Assembly: GCF_001457455.1 (NCBI RefSeq)
Contig: NZ_LN831026.1
Location: forward strand, 2,108,001 to 2,172,000
Reading direction: 5' to 3'
Length of the DNA: 64,000 nucleotides
Source of the DNA: Corynebacterium diphtheriae
Lineage (GTDB): Bacteria > Actinomycetota > Actinomycetes > Mycobacteriales > Mycobacteriaceae
Each line of letters opens with the position of its first letter. Positions within the stretch are counted from its first letter, which is position 1. Below the pieces are notes generated by a model. That model was not told the origin of the DNA and did no database searches. It saw only the letters and a list, made by a program, of their open reading frames with translations. Positions 9,573 to 18,513 of the stretch are shown one piece after another. Position numbers and translations under genes: made by a program.

Positions 9573-10358
9573 TCACGCATTGTTCCGCGCTAACCAGGCA
9601 GTGTTCCCAGTAATTCCCGCTAGAAAACCGGCAAGCAGGTCGAGGAACTCGGTTCCAGTATCGAGCGGGAAGAAATGCCCACCCGGCAGGACCTTCAGTT
9701 CAAAACTACCGCTGGTAAAATTTTCCCACCGGGAAAGCATCTCTGGGCTGACAGCTGGGTCGCTATCCCCCGCCAATGCCAGCACAGGAGAGCGAAGCAC
9801 CGTGGTTGCATGGTGAAAGCCCTCGTGTAACACATAATCGCGACGAATGTCAGCGAGCAGCAGCTTCATCACATCATCATTGGCAAGGATCTCAGGTGGT
9901 GTGCCACCTACCTTCTCAAACTCCCTGCGCAGCGCACCGAACCCCATTGACGAGTGGTATTCCCCAGGCACGGTTTCTCCGGGCGCCTGCCGTGCGGCCA
10001 CCACCACGGCTTCCGGTATAGTGGGCCGATGCATCTGCTGCAGGCAGGCAGCAACCTGGTAGGCCAGCGCTGCCCCCATGGAGTGGCCGTACAACGCAAT
10101 CGGCGCGCCCGCCGCCAGATCTACTATCTCGGTTGCGCACATATCGGCGAGCTTGTCAAAGTCGCTTACCCATTTCTCTCGGCGACGGGTTGCCTTTCCG
10201 GGAAGCTCCACCGGCACCACGTCAATGCTTGGGTTGACCCCCACCCATCCACGATAGACGGAAGCGCTGCCTCCTGCGTGATGGAAGCAAAACAAGAGGG
10301 TTCCAGTGCGATGTCCGGCCACAAACGGAAAGACTCCCTCGCAGCTGATTTCTGTCAT
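9573..10358 (-). CDS. Type II thioesterase of NRPS system
   Basis: 261-aa alpha/beta hydrolase of the external thioesterase family (GrsT/YbtT type) that clears mis-primed carrier proteins or releases product. FCFHHAGGSASVYRGW near residue 23 is the family start motif, GHSMGAALAYQ holds the nucleophile Ser, and PGGHFFPLD near the end holds the catalytic His. Its ATG overlaps the TGA of the glycosyltransferase gene (ATGA). It supplies the release or editing function missing from the visible part of the NRPS. Confidence 0.88.
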   Translation of the reverse strand: MTEISCEGVFPFVAGHRTGTLLFCFHHAGGSASVYRGWVGVNPSIDVVPVELPGKATRRREKWVSDFDKLADMCATEIVDLAAGAPIALYGHSMGAALAYQVAACLQQMHRPTIPEAVVVAARQAPGETVPGEYHSSMGFGALRREFEKVGGTPPEILANDDVMKLLLADIRRDYVLHEGFHHATTVLRSPVLALAGDSDPAVSPEMLSRWENFTSGSFELKVLPGGHFFPLDTGTEFLDLLAGFLAGITGNTAWLARNNA

Positions 10359-11572
10359 TTTTCGCCTTTCGCTAGGTCGGACTGATTAAGCACGATTTCT
10401 ACTGCTGCGACGGTACCCGGGTCTGTGGCAAGCAACTCGGGCATCCTGCGGGCTGCGGAGTCGTATGCTCCACTTACCAAATCGGCAATTCCGGCGGCCA
10501 GGGACTGGGCACTCAGTTCGCCTCGCTGGGCGTCAATATAGTTCGGCCCGGCACCGTTTCGACAAACTGCGTTGGCATGGAAGTGTTGGTCACCACCGAA
10601 TGCAACCGCAAGGCACGGCTTGCCGGCGCGCAGGATCGCCCCGGTGGTGCCCAGTGAGCCGTGGCAGATGCCTGCACGGCACCACGGAAGCACAGTCGCG
10701 AACGGGACCCGGGCGACGGTGAGGATTCCTTCTCTCACACCAGGCTCATGATCGGGATCGACGATTATCGCCCGCAGACCATGCTCGATGCACGCGTCTC
10801 GAGTCCATCGTTGAAGGTCATAAACGCGATCTGAGACCATACTCCCAAAGCTTGCCAGAACCGGGGCCGAGCCGGCAGCCACAAACTCCTCGACTGCTGG
10901 GTCTAGGGCGAGTTCACTGTGGTGCGGGTCAAGCCACTCGCCAGTGACGTGAATGTGGTTTTTCCATTCCGACGCCGGCGGACTCAACGCGGGACTGAAT
11001 TGGTAGATCGTGGTTGGTGGAGAGGAGAGCGCTCGCTGACGCAGCCCCAACCTACGGCGCCATGCCGCTATCACTGGGCGCATCGCCCAAGCCATCAGAG
11101 TATTGGACATCCAGTGGGTGACCAGAGCTCCGACAGAGCCGTCCAGTTTTCGCGGATCCACGAGGCTGTAACGGAGGCAGGGTTCGGTAGGGAAAACCTG
11201 CACCCGAACGCTGGGGACTCCGCGTGCAGCCCCTAACAACCGAGCAACTTCACTGAATTGGGTGTACATGACCACGTCAACGCCATCCATGGCATGCTCT
11301 AACACATCGAAAACGTGGGCGTCAGATATCATCTCACGGATACCTAAGACAGTGTCCATCATGCCTTTACTATCGCCCAAAAGGCGCTTCATTAACGCCC
11401 GGTAATCACCGGGTAACTCGATGTAGTCCACCCCGTTTGCACGAAAACTCCCGCCGAATTCGCTAAACCCAGCCAAAACAAACTGGTGGCCACGATCTCG
11501 AAGTGCGACACCAAGGTGCGCAAATGGCAGCATATCACCCTCAGAACCCAGGACGACCGCGAGAACTTTCAC
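10355..11572 (-). CDS. GT1-family glycosyltransferase (UGT/IroB/GtfB type)
   Basis: 405-aa nucleotide-sugar glycosyltransferase of the GT-B fold. The N-terminus VKVLAVVLGSEGDMLPFAHL matches the family start (sGSrGDvxPf), which places the start at GTG 11572, directly after the acetyltransferase stop, rather than at upstream in-frame codons inside that gene. The C-terminal donor site has HGSLGTTGAILRAGKPCLAV and FGGDQHFHANAV. Relatives glycosylate natural products, sterols, or catecholate siderophores (IroB). Its place between acetyltransferase and thioesterase genes suggests that it decorates the NRPS product (inference). Confidence 0.82.
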   Translation of the reverse strand: MKVLAVVLGSEGDMLPFAHLGVALRDRGHQFVLAGFSEFGGSFRANGVDYIELPGDYRALMKRLLGDSKGMMDTVLGIREMISDAHVFDVLEHAMDGVDVVMYTQFSEVARLLGAARGVPSVRVQVFPTEPCLRYSLVDPRKLDGSVGALVTHWMSNTLMAWAMRPVIAAWRRRLGLRQRALSSPPTTIYQFSPALSPPASEWKNHIHVTGEWLDPHHSELALDPAVEEFVAAGSAPVLASFGSMVSDRVYDLQRWTRDACIEHGLRAIIVDPDHEPGVREGILTVARVPFATVLPWCRAGICHGSLGTTGAILRAGKPCLAVAFGGDQHFHANAVCRNGAGPNYIDAQRGELSAQSLAAGIADLVSGAYDSAARRMPELLATDPGTVAAVEIVLNQSDLAKGEK

Positions 11573-11579
11573 AGCCGTC

Positions 11580-12209
11580 TCAATCCGTAATCCAACTAGG
11601 CCACTCAGGAACCCAAGACTCCCCCATGAGCTTATCTTCCGGGCCAATATCACGAATGACTCGGCACGGATTACCGGCTGCGAGTACCATGGGCGGAATA
11701 TCTCTTGTCACAACACTGCCAGCACCAATTACTGCACCATGCCCAATCGTGACACCCGCAGTTACCGTGCAATTGCCACCAAGCCACACATGGTCTTGTA
11801 TGGTGATCGCACCCCCGGTACACACCATGTATTGCCGCTCTACGGGGTCTAAGGCGTGATTGCCAGCAAAGAAGGAACACCATGGACCAACCATGACCTC
11901 ATTGCCAAATGTCACCGGGGCCATATCAAGTACCGTCGTTCCTCGATTGAAGGTCACGCCATCTCCGACCTTGATTTTCGAGCCATATTGGACATGAAAT
12001 GGCAGGAAAACCATTAAGCGCTCCCCCAGTTCACCAAGCAGGTCTGCCATCACTGCCTGCTTCTCCGCTGTTTGAAGTGGACGAAGCTGGTTGAGATCGT
12101 GACACTTCTCCGCCGCCTCCATCATCTCGTAATAGAGATCCGGGTCCTCAATAGGGCGGAAGGGCTGACCGCAGAGAATCTTATCTTCGATTTGCTCTCG
12201 AGAATCCAT
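11580..12209 (-). CDS. Hexapeptide-repeat O-acetyltransferase, maltose/galactoside acetyltransferase-like
   Basis: 209-aa left-handed beta-helix acetyltransferase of the LacA/Maa/NodL group. It has an N-terminal helical segment, then hexapeptide repeats ending in VTAGVTIGHGAVIGAGSVVT and the family motif AAGNPCRVIR; the catalytic His is probably in FAGNHALDP. ATG 12209 is preferred because AAAGGAG precedes it. First gene of the minus-strand operon, followed by the glycosyltransferase with an 8-base gap, so it may acetylate the added sugar or its precursor (inference). Confidence 0.85.
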   Translation of the reverse strand: MDSREQIEDKILCGQPFRPIEDPDLYYEMMEAAEKCHDLNQLRPLQTAEKQAVMADLLGELGERLMVFLPFHVQYGSKIKVGDGVTFNRGTTVLDMAPVTFGNEVMVGPWCSFFAGNHALDPVERQYMVCTGGAITIQDHVWLGGNCTVTAGVTIGHGAVIGAGSVVTRDIPPMVLAAGNPCRVIRDIGPEDKLMGESWVPEWPSWITD

Positions 12210-12327
12210 GGATACTCCTTTGTGCTTGAGAGGCGCGAGCCGCAATACGAATTACGGTCAGCCACGCGGTTTGACCCTGACTAGTCGGAATACCTCGGAA
12301 TACCCAGATTCTTAGCTCACACTTGGT

Positions 12328-12356
12328 AGCTTACAGGCCTTCGACTTAATTGTCAA
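12328..12356 (-). promoter_or_regulatory. Candidate promoter of the acetyltransferase-glycosyltransferase-thioesterase-ABC operon
   Basis: On the minus strand a perfect TTGACA (12356-12351) lies 17 bases from TAAGCT (12333-12328), about 120 bases before the acetyltransferase start. The -10 match is weak. The box directly abuts an inverted repeat. Confidence 0.4.
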
Positions 12357-12383
12357 GCATGCCATGCCTAATTATGGTATGCT
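12356..12383. promoter_or_regulatory. Inverted repeat, possible operator
   Basis: AGCATGCCAT, an 8-base spacer, and ATGGTATGCT form a 10-bp inverted repeat with one mismatch in AT-rich sequence, next to the candidate -35 box. It does not match the DtxR consensus. The rest of 12246-12630 shows no gene that I can recognise. Confidence 0.4.
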
Positions 12384-12630
12384 CAACTTTGCAGCAACCT
12401 GCAGCGTCGCCGCCGATCAGCCGACCTGTGCAGCCCTCTCCTGCGGGGCGCTGTGCACGACCCGGTGCCGCTAGACATACATCATTTTCTAAGGATTAGT
12501 TGGCACTACCCCAGGCGCTTGCTCCGTGGACCACAATCCATCGTTCGCGGGCAATAATCGGTTTTCCTTCTGCGGTAGGAGAATCGGTGCGCCGTCTAAT
12601 AGACCGTTGACGTATATCCAGGGATGAATC

Positions 12631-13695
12631 ATGAAAGAAAACCCCACCACGGCAACCGCTAGCGGTGACCCCAGCGCCACCGCAGTCCCCTCAACCAGCG
12701 CCCACGCAAAAGGCCGCGACCTGGTGCTTGATGTCCAAGATCTGCGATGTAGCCTGGGAAAAGTCAAGAAGCGAACGGAAATCCTGCGCGGTGTGACCCT
12801 CGCCATTCCGCGCGGGGGCATCCTCGCCGTCCTAGGCGCCAATGGTGCCGGCAAGACAACCTTGGTCAATGTCCTTTCCACGCTGCTGCCCGCCACGGGC
12901 GGAACCGCCATCATCGATGGCCACAACTTAGCCACGGATCCTTCCAAGGTGCGCGCTTCCATCGCGCTGACCGGGCAATACGCCGCAGTGGATGAGGAGC
13001 TTACCGGCAAGGAAAACCTCATCTTCTTTGGCCGCCTGGCAGGGCTTAAAGCTAGCGATGCGAAGGCCCGCGCCGCGGAACTTCTTGAGCGCTTCGATCT
13101 GGTTGGCGCCGCCGACCGCCTGGTTTCGGCATACTCGGGCGGCATGCGCCGGCGGTTAGATATCGCCGCCTCCCTCACTGTCCCGCCCGCGCTGCTGTTC
13201 CTCGACGAGCCGACCACGGGCCTCGACCCCGCCGCGCGCAGCTCCGTGTGGGATACCGTCCGCGGGCTGGCGGCCGACGGCACCTCGATCCTGCTTACTA
13301 CCCAATACCTGGAAGAAGCTGACCAGCTCGCAGACCGCGTCGCCGTGCTCGCCGGAGGCAAGGTGCTCGACGAAGGCACCCCCGCCGAGCTCAAGGACCG
13401 CTATGGCACCACGGTGTGCCTCATCACGATGTCTAGCCCGGACGATGCCGCACGCCTCACCCACACCTTGCAAGAACACCGCATCGACTGCCGCCAAGAG
13501 GACACCGTATTGCGCGTCGATGCCCCCGATGGCCACCGCACCCTAGTCCGGGCGCTGGCCTTGTGGGATGGCGACGACACCTCGGTCGCGGACGTCTCCT
13601 TGGTTCCGCCCTCCTTGGACGATGTCTACTTCGCTATCGCCGGGTCCGGCGACATCGCGCAGCAGGCTCCCCACACCGGTGGAGGCTCCCAGTGA
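12631..13695 (+). CDS. ABC exporter ATP-binding protein, DrrA-like
   Basis: 354-aa ATPase subunit of an ABC-2 type exporter of the daunorubicin-resistance (DrrA) group. Walker A GANGAGKTT, signature YSGGMRRRLD, Walker B LLFLDEPTTGLDP, then the C-terminal extension typical of DrrA (about residues 230-340). An unconserved, Ala/Thr-rich stretch of 35 residues precedes the ABC domain, so the true start may lie a little downstream. It overlaps the permease gene by four bases (GTGA). Substrate unknown; nearness to the NRPS island makes a natural product possible. Confidence 0.85.
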   Translation: MKENPTTATASGDPSATAVPSTSAHAKGRDLVLDVQDLRCSLGKVKKRTEILRGVTLAIPRGGILAVLGANGAGKTTLVNVLSTLLPATGGTAIIDGHNLATDPSKVRASIALTGQYAAVDEELTGKENLIFFGRLAGLKASDAKARAAELLERFDLVGAADRLVSAYSGGMRRRLDIAASLTVPPALLFLDEPTTGLDPAARSSVWDTVRGLAADGTSILLTTQYLEEADQLADRVAVLAGGKVLDEGTPAELKDRYGTTVCLITMSSPDDAARLTHTLQEHRIDCRQEDTVLRVDAPDGHRTLVRALALWDGDDTSVADVSLVPPSLDDVYFAIAGSGDIAQQAPHTGGGSQ

Positions 13696-14453
13696 ACGCG
13701 CTCGGAGCAGTCGCTGCCTCGTGGCACCGCAATGTCCTGCGCACCGTCCGCAACAAGGCCGTAATGGTTTCCGCCGTGGCAATACCCAGCCTGTTCATGG
13801 TCATCTTTTACGCCACCTTCGCCAAGGCTTCGACGGAACTCGGCATCGATTACGCCGCCTTCCTCCTGCCCGCCGGCGTTATTCAGGCGATTGTGTTCGC
13901 CGCCGGGGGCTCCTCCTTGGCGATTACGCGTGACGCCGAAAACGGCATCCACGACCGCATCCGCGCCACCGGGACGCCCGCCTGGGCCACGGTCGTCGGC
14001 CGGCTGCTGGCAGATCTCACCCGCGCCGCGTGGTCGTGCAGCATCGTCGTCCTCACCACGATCCTGCTCGGTGCCCGCTACGCTGCCGGACCGGGTCGTA
14101 TTATCCTTACCATCGCCCTTTTCGCCGCCCTCACCATCATCCTCTCCGCGTTTATCGATGGCTCCTGCCTGTTGGCCCCCAAGCCCACCTCGGCGTCCTT
14201 GCTCTTCCAAAACCTCGTGCTGGTCATGGTGATGTTCTCCACCGCATTCGTGCCTGCGGATGCGCTGCCCGGCGGCATTGGCCCCATCATCCGGCACGTA
14301 CCGCTATCTCCCATCTTGGACACCGCCCGCAACCTACTAGGTGGCGCTGCCCTGGGGGCGCGCGGAGTCGAAGCACTGTGCTGGCTCATCGCCATGACCG
14401 TCGTTGGCGTATGGGGCTTTATCACCGCTTTCCAGGGGAGGAAACATGACTAA
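13692..14453 (+). CDS. ABC-2 exporter permease, DrrB-like
   Basis: 253-aa membrane protein with about six hydrophobic segments and a cytoplasmic ITRDAENGIHDRIRATG stretch typical of ABC-2 permeases. Start chosen at GTG 13692, overlapping the stop of the ATPase gene and preceded by GGAGG. It overlaps the next permease by eight bases, so both are translated together and probably form a heterodimeric channel with the DrrA-like ATPase. Confidence 0.82.
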   Translation: MNALGAVAASWHRNVLRTVRNKAVMVSAVAIPSLFMVIFYATFAKASTELGIDYAAFLLPAGVIQAIVFAAGGSSLAITRDAENGIHDRIRATGTPAWATVVGRLLADLTRAAWSCSIVVLTTILLGARYAAGPGRIILTIALFAALTIILSAFIDGSCLLAPKPTSASLLFQNLVLVMVMFSTAFVPADALPGGIGPIIRHVPLSPILDTARNLLGGAALGARGVEALCWLIAMTVVGVWGFITAFQGRKHD

Positions 14454-15267
14454 CCACACCACCGCCACCGTGTCGCACGACACCACCTGGCTGTCCACTG
14501 TCGCCACGCATTTTGGAAGGCACCTGCGCGCCGCCCGCCGCGATAGCGCGGTAATTACCAATACCGTGGCTGGTCCCGTTTTGATGTTCCTGGTCATGCG
14601 GTGGCTGTTTGGCGACCTCATGGCGGCCTCGCAAGGCTCTGCCACGCTCGACGCGTTACCGCTTACCATCGCGCTCATCCTTTCCAGCGAACTGATGAAT
14701 GGCACCTCCGCCGCCGCGCAGATAATTAAGGAACGCCAACGCGGTATCACCACCCGCATCGCGACCACGCGCTACGGCACCAGCCCGGAGATCTTCGGCC
14801 GCTGGTGTTTCGATTCCTTACGCAGCCTTATCTCCGGCTGCGCGGTGCTGCTGGCTTCCGTGGCTTCTGGCCTGCGTATTCACACGCTGGCCGGGTTTGG
14901 CTGGGTGCTGTTAGTCATCATCTTCGGCGCGGTGGTGGCCGCCTCGCTATCGGCCATGGTGGGCGCGATGTGCGCCACCCCGGAGGCCGCCATTGGCCCG
15001 GCCCCCATCATCATGGCGGCCATGGCACTTAACGGCGGCCTCGTGCCCGTGGAGCAATTCGCTGGTGTGGTTCAACCCATCGCCCGGTGGAATCCGCTTA
15101 CCTTCGCCGCCCGCGCCGGCGCCGCCATCGACGGCACGCCAAGCGCCGAAATCCTTGCCACCGGCCAGCCCGGCACCGCAGTCTGGGCTTTCGTGGCCTG
15201 GATGGTAGCACTCACCGTAGTGCTGCTAGCCGCCGCAGCTGCGTTCCGCCGCCCCACCATGTCGTAA
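14446..15267 (+). CDS. ABC-2 exporter permease, second subunit
   Basis: 273-aa protein with six hydrophobic segments and the ABC-2 cytoplasmic motif (AAQIIKERQRGITTRIATTRYG). ATG 14446 follows AGGGGAGGAAAC, a strong ribosome site. Third gene of the DrrA-DrrB-permease operon. A short hairpin follows the stop. Confidence 0.8.
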   Translation: MTNHTTATVSHDTTWLSTVATHFGRHLRAARRDSAVITNTVAGPVLMFLVMRWLFGDLMAASQGSATLDALPLTIALILSSELMNGTSAAAQIIKERQRGITTRIATTRYGTSPEIFGRWCFDSLRSLISGCAVLLASVASGLRIHTLAGFGWVLLVIIFGAVVAASLSAMVGAMCATPEAAIGPAPIIMAAMALNGGLVPVEQFAGVVQPIARWNPLTFAARAGAAIDGTPSAEILATGQPGTAVWAFVAWMVALTVVLLAAAAAFRRPTMS

Positions 15268-15280
15268 ATAGCGCCGGTTA

Positions 15281-15304
15281 GCGCGACAGTGCTACTTGTC
15301 GCGC
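15281..15304 (+). terminator. Hairpin after the DrrAB-like operon
   Basis: GCGCGACA, an 8-base loop and TGTCGCGC form a perfect 8-bp stem 14 bases after the permease stop. No T run follows, so termination is only probable. Confidence 0.4.
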
Positions 15305-15740
15305 GGCGGCGTCCCCAGCGGCGCGGTAGCGCTACTTGCCGCGCAGGGCGCGCCGCCGCGATAAAGAGCTGCGAATCTTTACCCGCGGCCGCGCTAAGGC
15401 GGGTAGTGTCGCCGCCGGTTACCGGCAACCAGGCGGCCTCGCCCGGGGCTAGCTCCAGGTCGTTTACCGTGACCACACCAGAAGTAGCCAGGGCGATGGC
15501 CGGTCCGGGAAGCTGCGTGGAAACCGTGGTGCCGGCGGGCAAATCGTAGCGGGTCACCGCAAACTCCTGCACCGGCAGCGGGTACTCTACTACCGTCGCG
15601 GTGTTGGGCGCGGCATCGGCAACAGCGGCGCTCTCCGCGCCTGCACCATCGCCCAGGGAGGGGTGGTAATGGCGGCGACGCGGGGTTCGGCGAGGGCGTC
15701 GAATTTGAGCACCTTGACCAGCTCGGGGACGTCAACGTAC
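15290..15740 (-). pseudogene. manA: manA (mannose-6-phosphate isomerase) 3' remnant
   Basis: The minus strand reads YVDVPELVKVLKFD right from the end of an IS3-type element, then after a frame change near 15640 VEYPLPVQEFAVTRYDL and SQLFIAAA, which are the C-terminal parts of class I phosphomannose isomerases. The N-terminal two thirds are missing, the frame is broken and no proper stop follows, so it is a relic. The join with the IS inverted repeat is exact, so the IS or a later deletion at its edge removed the 5' part. Confidence 0.65.
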
Positions 15741-15768
15741 TGAAGCACCCTGGGTTTTGTTCCGGGCA

Positions 15769-16068
15769 TTAGACCTGAACTAGCTCAGGCCGATTTGCAT
15801 AATACGCAGCCTCCACCTGCGCTGGGGTCTTCAGCCCCAACGCATCGTGGTACCGCTTGTTATTCCACCAATACACCCAGTGCATCGTCGCCAGCTCCAC
15901 ATCCGCCAACGAGTCCCATGACCTGCGCTGATAGATCAACTCGGTCTTGTATAGTCCGTTGACCGTCTCCGCCAGGGCATTGTCATACGAGTCACCGACC
16001 GTGCCCACCGACAAGTCGATCCCCTCCTGCTCCAGGCGCTCGTTGTAGACAATGCTCACATACTGCTT
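15769..16068 (-). pseudogene. IS3 orfB transposase, C-terminal fragment
   Basis: Minus-strand frame reads SKQYVSIVYNERLEQEGIDL, SYDNALAETVNGLYKTELI and WWNNKRYHDALGLKTPAQVE up to a stop at 15769. This is the end of the rve integrase core of IS3 OrfB, with the catalytic Glu in NALAETVNG. It is cut from its N-terminal half by the IS30 insertion. Confidence 0.8.
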
Positions 16069-17559
16069 GGATTCAATCGGTGGTTGCAACACTGTTGTTT
16101 TGAATTGATTGTAGTTGTTCATTGAAGACTTCGGCTGGGGTTCGAAATCCAAGGACTTTTCTTGGTCTGTTGTTGAGCGTGTAGGCGATGGCGGCGAGGT
16201 CTTGGGCTGTCCATCGAGACAGGTCGGTACCCTTGGGAAAGTACTGGCGTAGGAGTCCGTTGCTGTTCTCATTCGTGGGACGTTGCCATGGCGAGTGTGG
16301 GTCCGCGAAGAACACTTTCGTGCCCGTGGCTAGAGTGAAAGCGGCATGGTCAGCGAGCTCGGTTCCGCGGTCCCAGGTCAACGTTTGACGCAGTTGTAAC
16401 GGTAGATCTTTCATCACGGTTTGTAGGGCGGTGTTCATCGCTTCAGCACCGTACCCACCCAAGGCAGGTCCGTTCTTCGTCCTTGGTTGTTCACCCCAGC
16501 CGTCCAACCGGGGCAGGTGCACCAGCAGGATCGACCGGCTGTAGCGTTCGACCACGGTCCCGATCGCTGACCTGCCGGTACCGATGATCAAGTCTCCTTC
16601 CCAATGCCCGGGCACCGCCCGATCCGAGGCTTCCGGGGGCCGGTTAGAGATGACAACATCGGCGGTGACATGACCTTTAGGCTTGCTCTTGGACCGGGCG
16701 CGGGGTTTACGCAGGGCCCGCCCAGTCCGCAGTGCGGCCACGAGTTCACGCTTCAGCGCCCCGCGCCCCTCAATATAGAGCGCCTGGTAGATCGCTTCAT
16801 GGGAGATTCTCATACTCTCATCATCAGGGAAGTCGATCCTTAACCGCTGCGATATCTGCTCCGGGCTCCACGCGGTCAACCACCGTCGGTCTGCCCTGTG
16901 AGGTTTGCTCCGGCCCTTCCACGCAGGCGTATCAGGCCCCGCCATGACGACCCCGTTTTCATCTCGGACCGTCCCAGCAAGACGCTCCTGAACATAGTCT
17001 TGCAGGCGCGGATTATCCACGAGTTTTGCTTGTTTGGGACGCTTAGCGGCTTCCTGAGCTTTCCACTGGGCCACCCCTACCCGATAAATCTGCTTGCCAC
17101 CACGGGTGGCAGCATTACGCCGTAGCTCACGAGAAATCGTCGCCGGATTGCGGCCAATCCGTCGAGCGATCTCACGCACACCCGTCTGTTTCTCCCACAG
17201 GATCGCGATTTCCTCTCGTTCAGCAAACGATAGATACCGCCCCGAGGGCTCGTCCAAAGCTAACGGTCTCATTCCACCAGCATGACGGAACCACCTCGTT
17301 CCCACCGGTACGGACACCCCCACCTGAAGGGCGGCCTGCGCAGTGGTGATTCCCGTCGCGATCAGACCCCAGAACTGGCGTTGCACCGCCCGTGACGGAA
17401 CCGGCCTACCCGGGGAACGCATCGCAGGCCGCAACGCCCGATCCGCACGCCACTGACGCCGCACCCCCACCGGCATATCACTGGTCTTCTTACTCCAGTC
17501 CTTGGTAGCCACCTTCTCACACCTCCATGCTCAGGGTGTTGCGACAACCAATTGAATCC
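16069..17559 (-). mobile_element. IS30-family insertion sequence, apparently intact
   Basis: About 1.49 kb. The ends GGATTCAATCGGTGGTTGCA (16069 onward) and, read from 17559 backwards, GGATTCAATTGGTTGTCGCA are terminal inverted repeats. It carries one full-length transposase gene and splits the orfB of an IS3 element; exact ends are uncertain by a few bases. Confidence 0.75.
16073..17512 (-). CDS. IS30-family transposase
   Basis: 479-aa transposase. An N-terminal helix-turn-helix region (FAEREEIAILWEKQTGVREI, then RIGRNPATISRELRRN) precedes the DDE core: GHWEGDLIIGT with the first Asp, TWDRGTELADH with the second Asp, and NENSNGLLRQYFPKGTD with the Glu, as in IS30/IS1655 elements. No frameshift or internal stop is seen, so it may still be active. 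Confidence 0.92.
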   Translation of the reverse strand: MATKDWSKKTSDMPVGVRRQWRADRALRPAMRSPGRPVPSRAVQRQFWGLIATGITTAQAALQVGVSVPVGTRWFRHAGGMRPLALDEPSGRYLSFAEREEIAILWEKQTGVREIARRIGRNPATISRELRRNAATRGGKQIYRVGVAQWKAQEAAKRPKQAKLVDNPRLQDYVQERLAGTVRDENGVVMAGPDTPAWKGRSKPHRADRRWLTAWSPEQISQRLRIDFPDDESMRISHEAIYQALYIEGRGALKRELVAALRTGRALRKPRARSKSKPKGHVTADVVISNRPPEASDRAVPGHWEGDLIIGTGRSAIGTVVERYSRSILLVHLPRLDGWGEQPRTKNGPALGGYGAEAMNTALQTVMKDLPLQLRQTLTWDRGTELADHAAFTLATGTKVFFADPHSPWQRPTNENSNGLLRQYFPKGTDLSRWTAQDLAAIAYTLNNRPRKVLGFRTPAEVFNEQLQSIQNNSVATTD

Positions 17560-18135
17560 ACCCTGTCAGCCGTGGTCTGAGTGGTGAATCAAGCCCGTTG
17601 TTTCCTTGGCGCACACAATGGCCTGGTTTAGTGCTTGCAGTAGCAAGGCTTGAAGTGCGCATCGAATCAGACAGCACCCACCCGATGATCCTCCAAGAGT
17701 ACACATCGGTTACGAACGCGGTGTACACGAACCCTTGTCTTGGTGCGCACATAAGTAATGTCGGCCACCCACAACCGATTGGGGGCCAGGGCCTTAAACT
17801 CACGATTGACCAAGTCAGGGCGAAGATCTGGGTCCTTGGGTTTGCGCGTTGTGATTGGCGCTCCGCCTTTGCCTTTGCCAGTAACTCCTGCAAGGCGCAT
17901 GAGGCGGGCTGTGTGCTCACGTCCAATGTCGATTCCCTCGCGGCGAAGGGCGTGCCACATCTTGCGGATGCCGTACACACCGTAATTTTCGGAAATGCAC
18001 ATCACGAATATGCCCTACAAGGGCGGCGTCGCGAAGACTACGGGCACTTAAGCCACGGGCTTTGGATTGGCGGTACCCACGCAAGCTAAGAAAACCGCCT
18101 TCGCGATGCGTGTTTAACGTCTGGCAGATGAGCAA
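17560..18135 (-). pseudogene. IS3 orfB transposase, N-terminal part, several frameshifts
   Basis: Pieces in three frames: FSALLICQ-like start and GFLSLRGYRQSKARGLS, then YGVYGIRKMWHALRREGIDI through LAPNRLWVADITYVRT (first catalytic Asp), then GFVYTAFVTDVYSWRIIGW, then TTGLIHHSDHG (second Asp) just before the IS30 end. At least three frame changes separate them, so the gene was dead or has decayed. Confidence 0.75.
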
Positions 18136-18181
18136 GGCAGAGAAACGATCCCGATGCTCATCGATGAATCGGAATCATTTC

Positions 18182-18513
18182 TTAACGTTTTGGGCCTGGT
18201 CGTGAGGCGAAAAAAGCTGAGGCGGCTTTCAACAACTCGTTGGTGTCGCGAAGCTGATGGTTTTCTCGACGCAACCGTGCGTTTTCTGCCACAAGGTCCT
18301 CAGGCAACCGTTCAGTAACGCGTCCCTCACGTCGAGCGGGCTTGCGTTTATTGCCTTCGCCGTGTGCCACGAAACACCCAGCTTTGGTGCCACGATCTTG
18401 CAGGCTAACTGCATGGAAACGTAATCCGCCAGGATACGATCTTCCACGAGGTGGACCACTCGGTCTTTGGCATCCTGGTCAAATTTTCCTTGGCATGTTC
18501 GAAGATTTTCCCA
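18182..18513 (-). pseudogene. IS3 orfA, frameshifted
   Basis: Two frames together give the helix-turn-helix part KFDQDAKDRVVHLVEDRIL and PKLGVSWHTAK, then after a shift near 18350 the leucine-zipper part LVAENARLRRENHQLRDTNE and LLKAASAFFASRPGPKR. This is the OrfA of the same IS3 element. Confidence 0.7.

Noticed and set aside
12489..13394. Long open frame opposite the DrrA-like ATPase gene
   Set aside because: Ser/Arg-rich low-complexity translation, typical for the antisense of a GC-rich gene.
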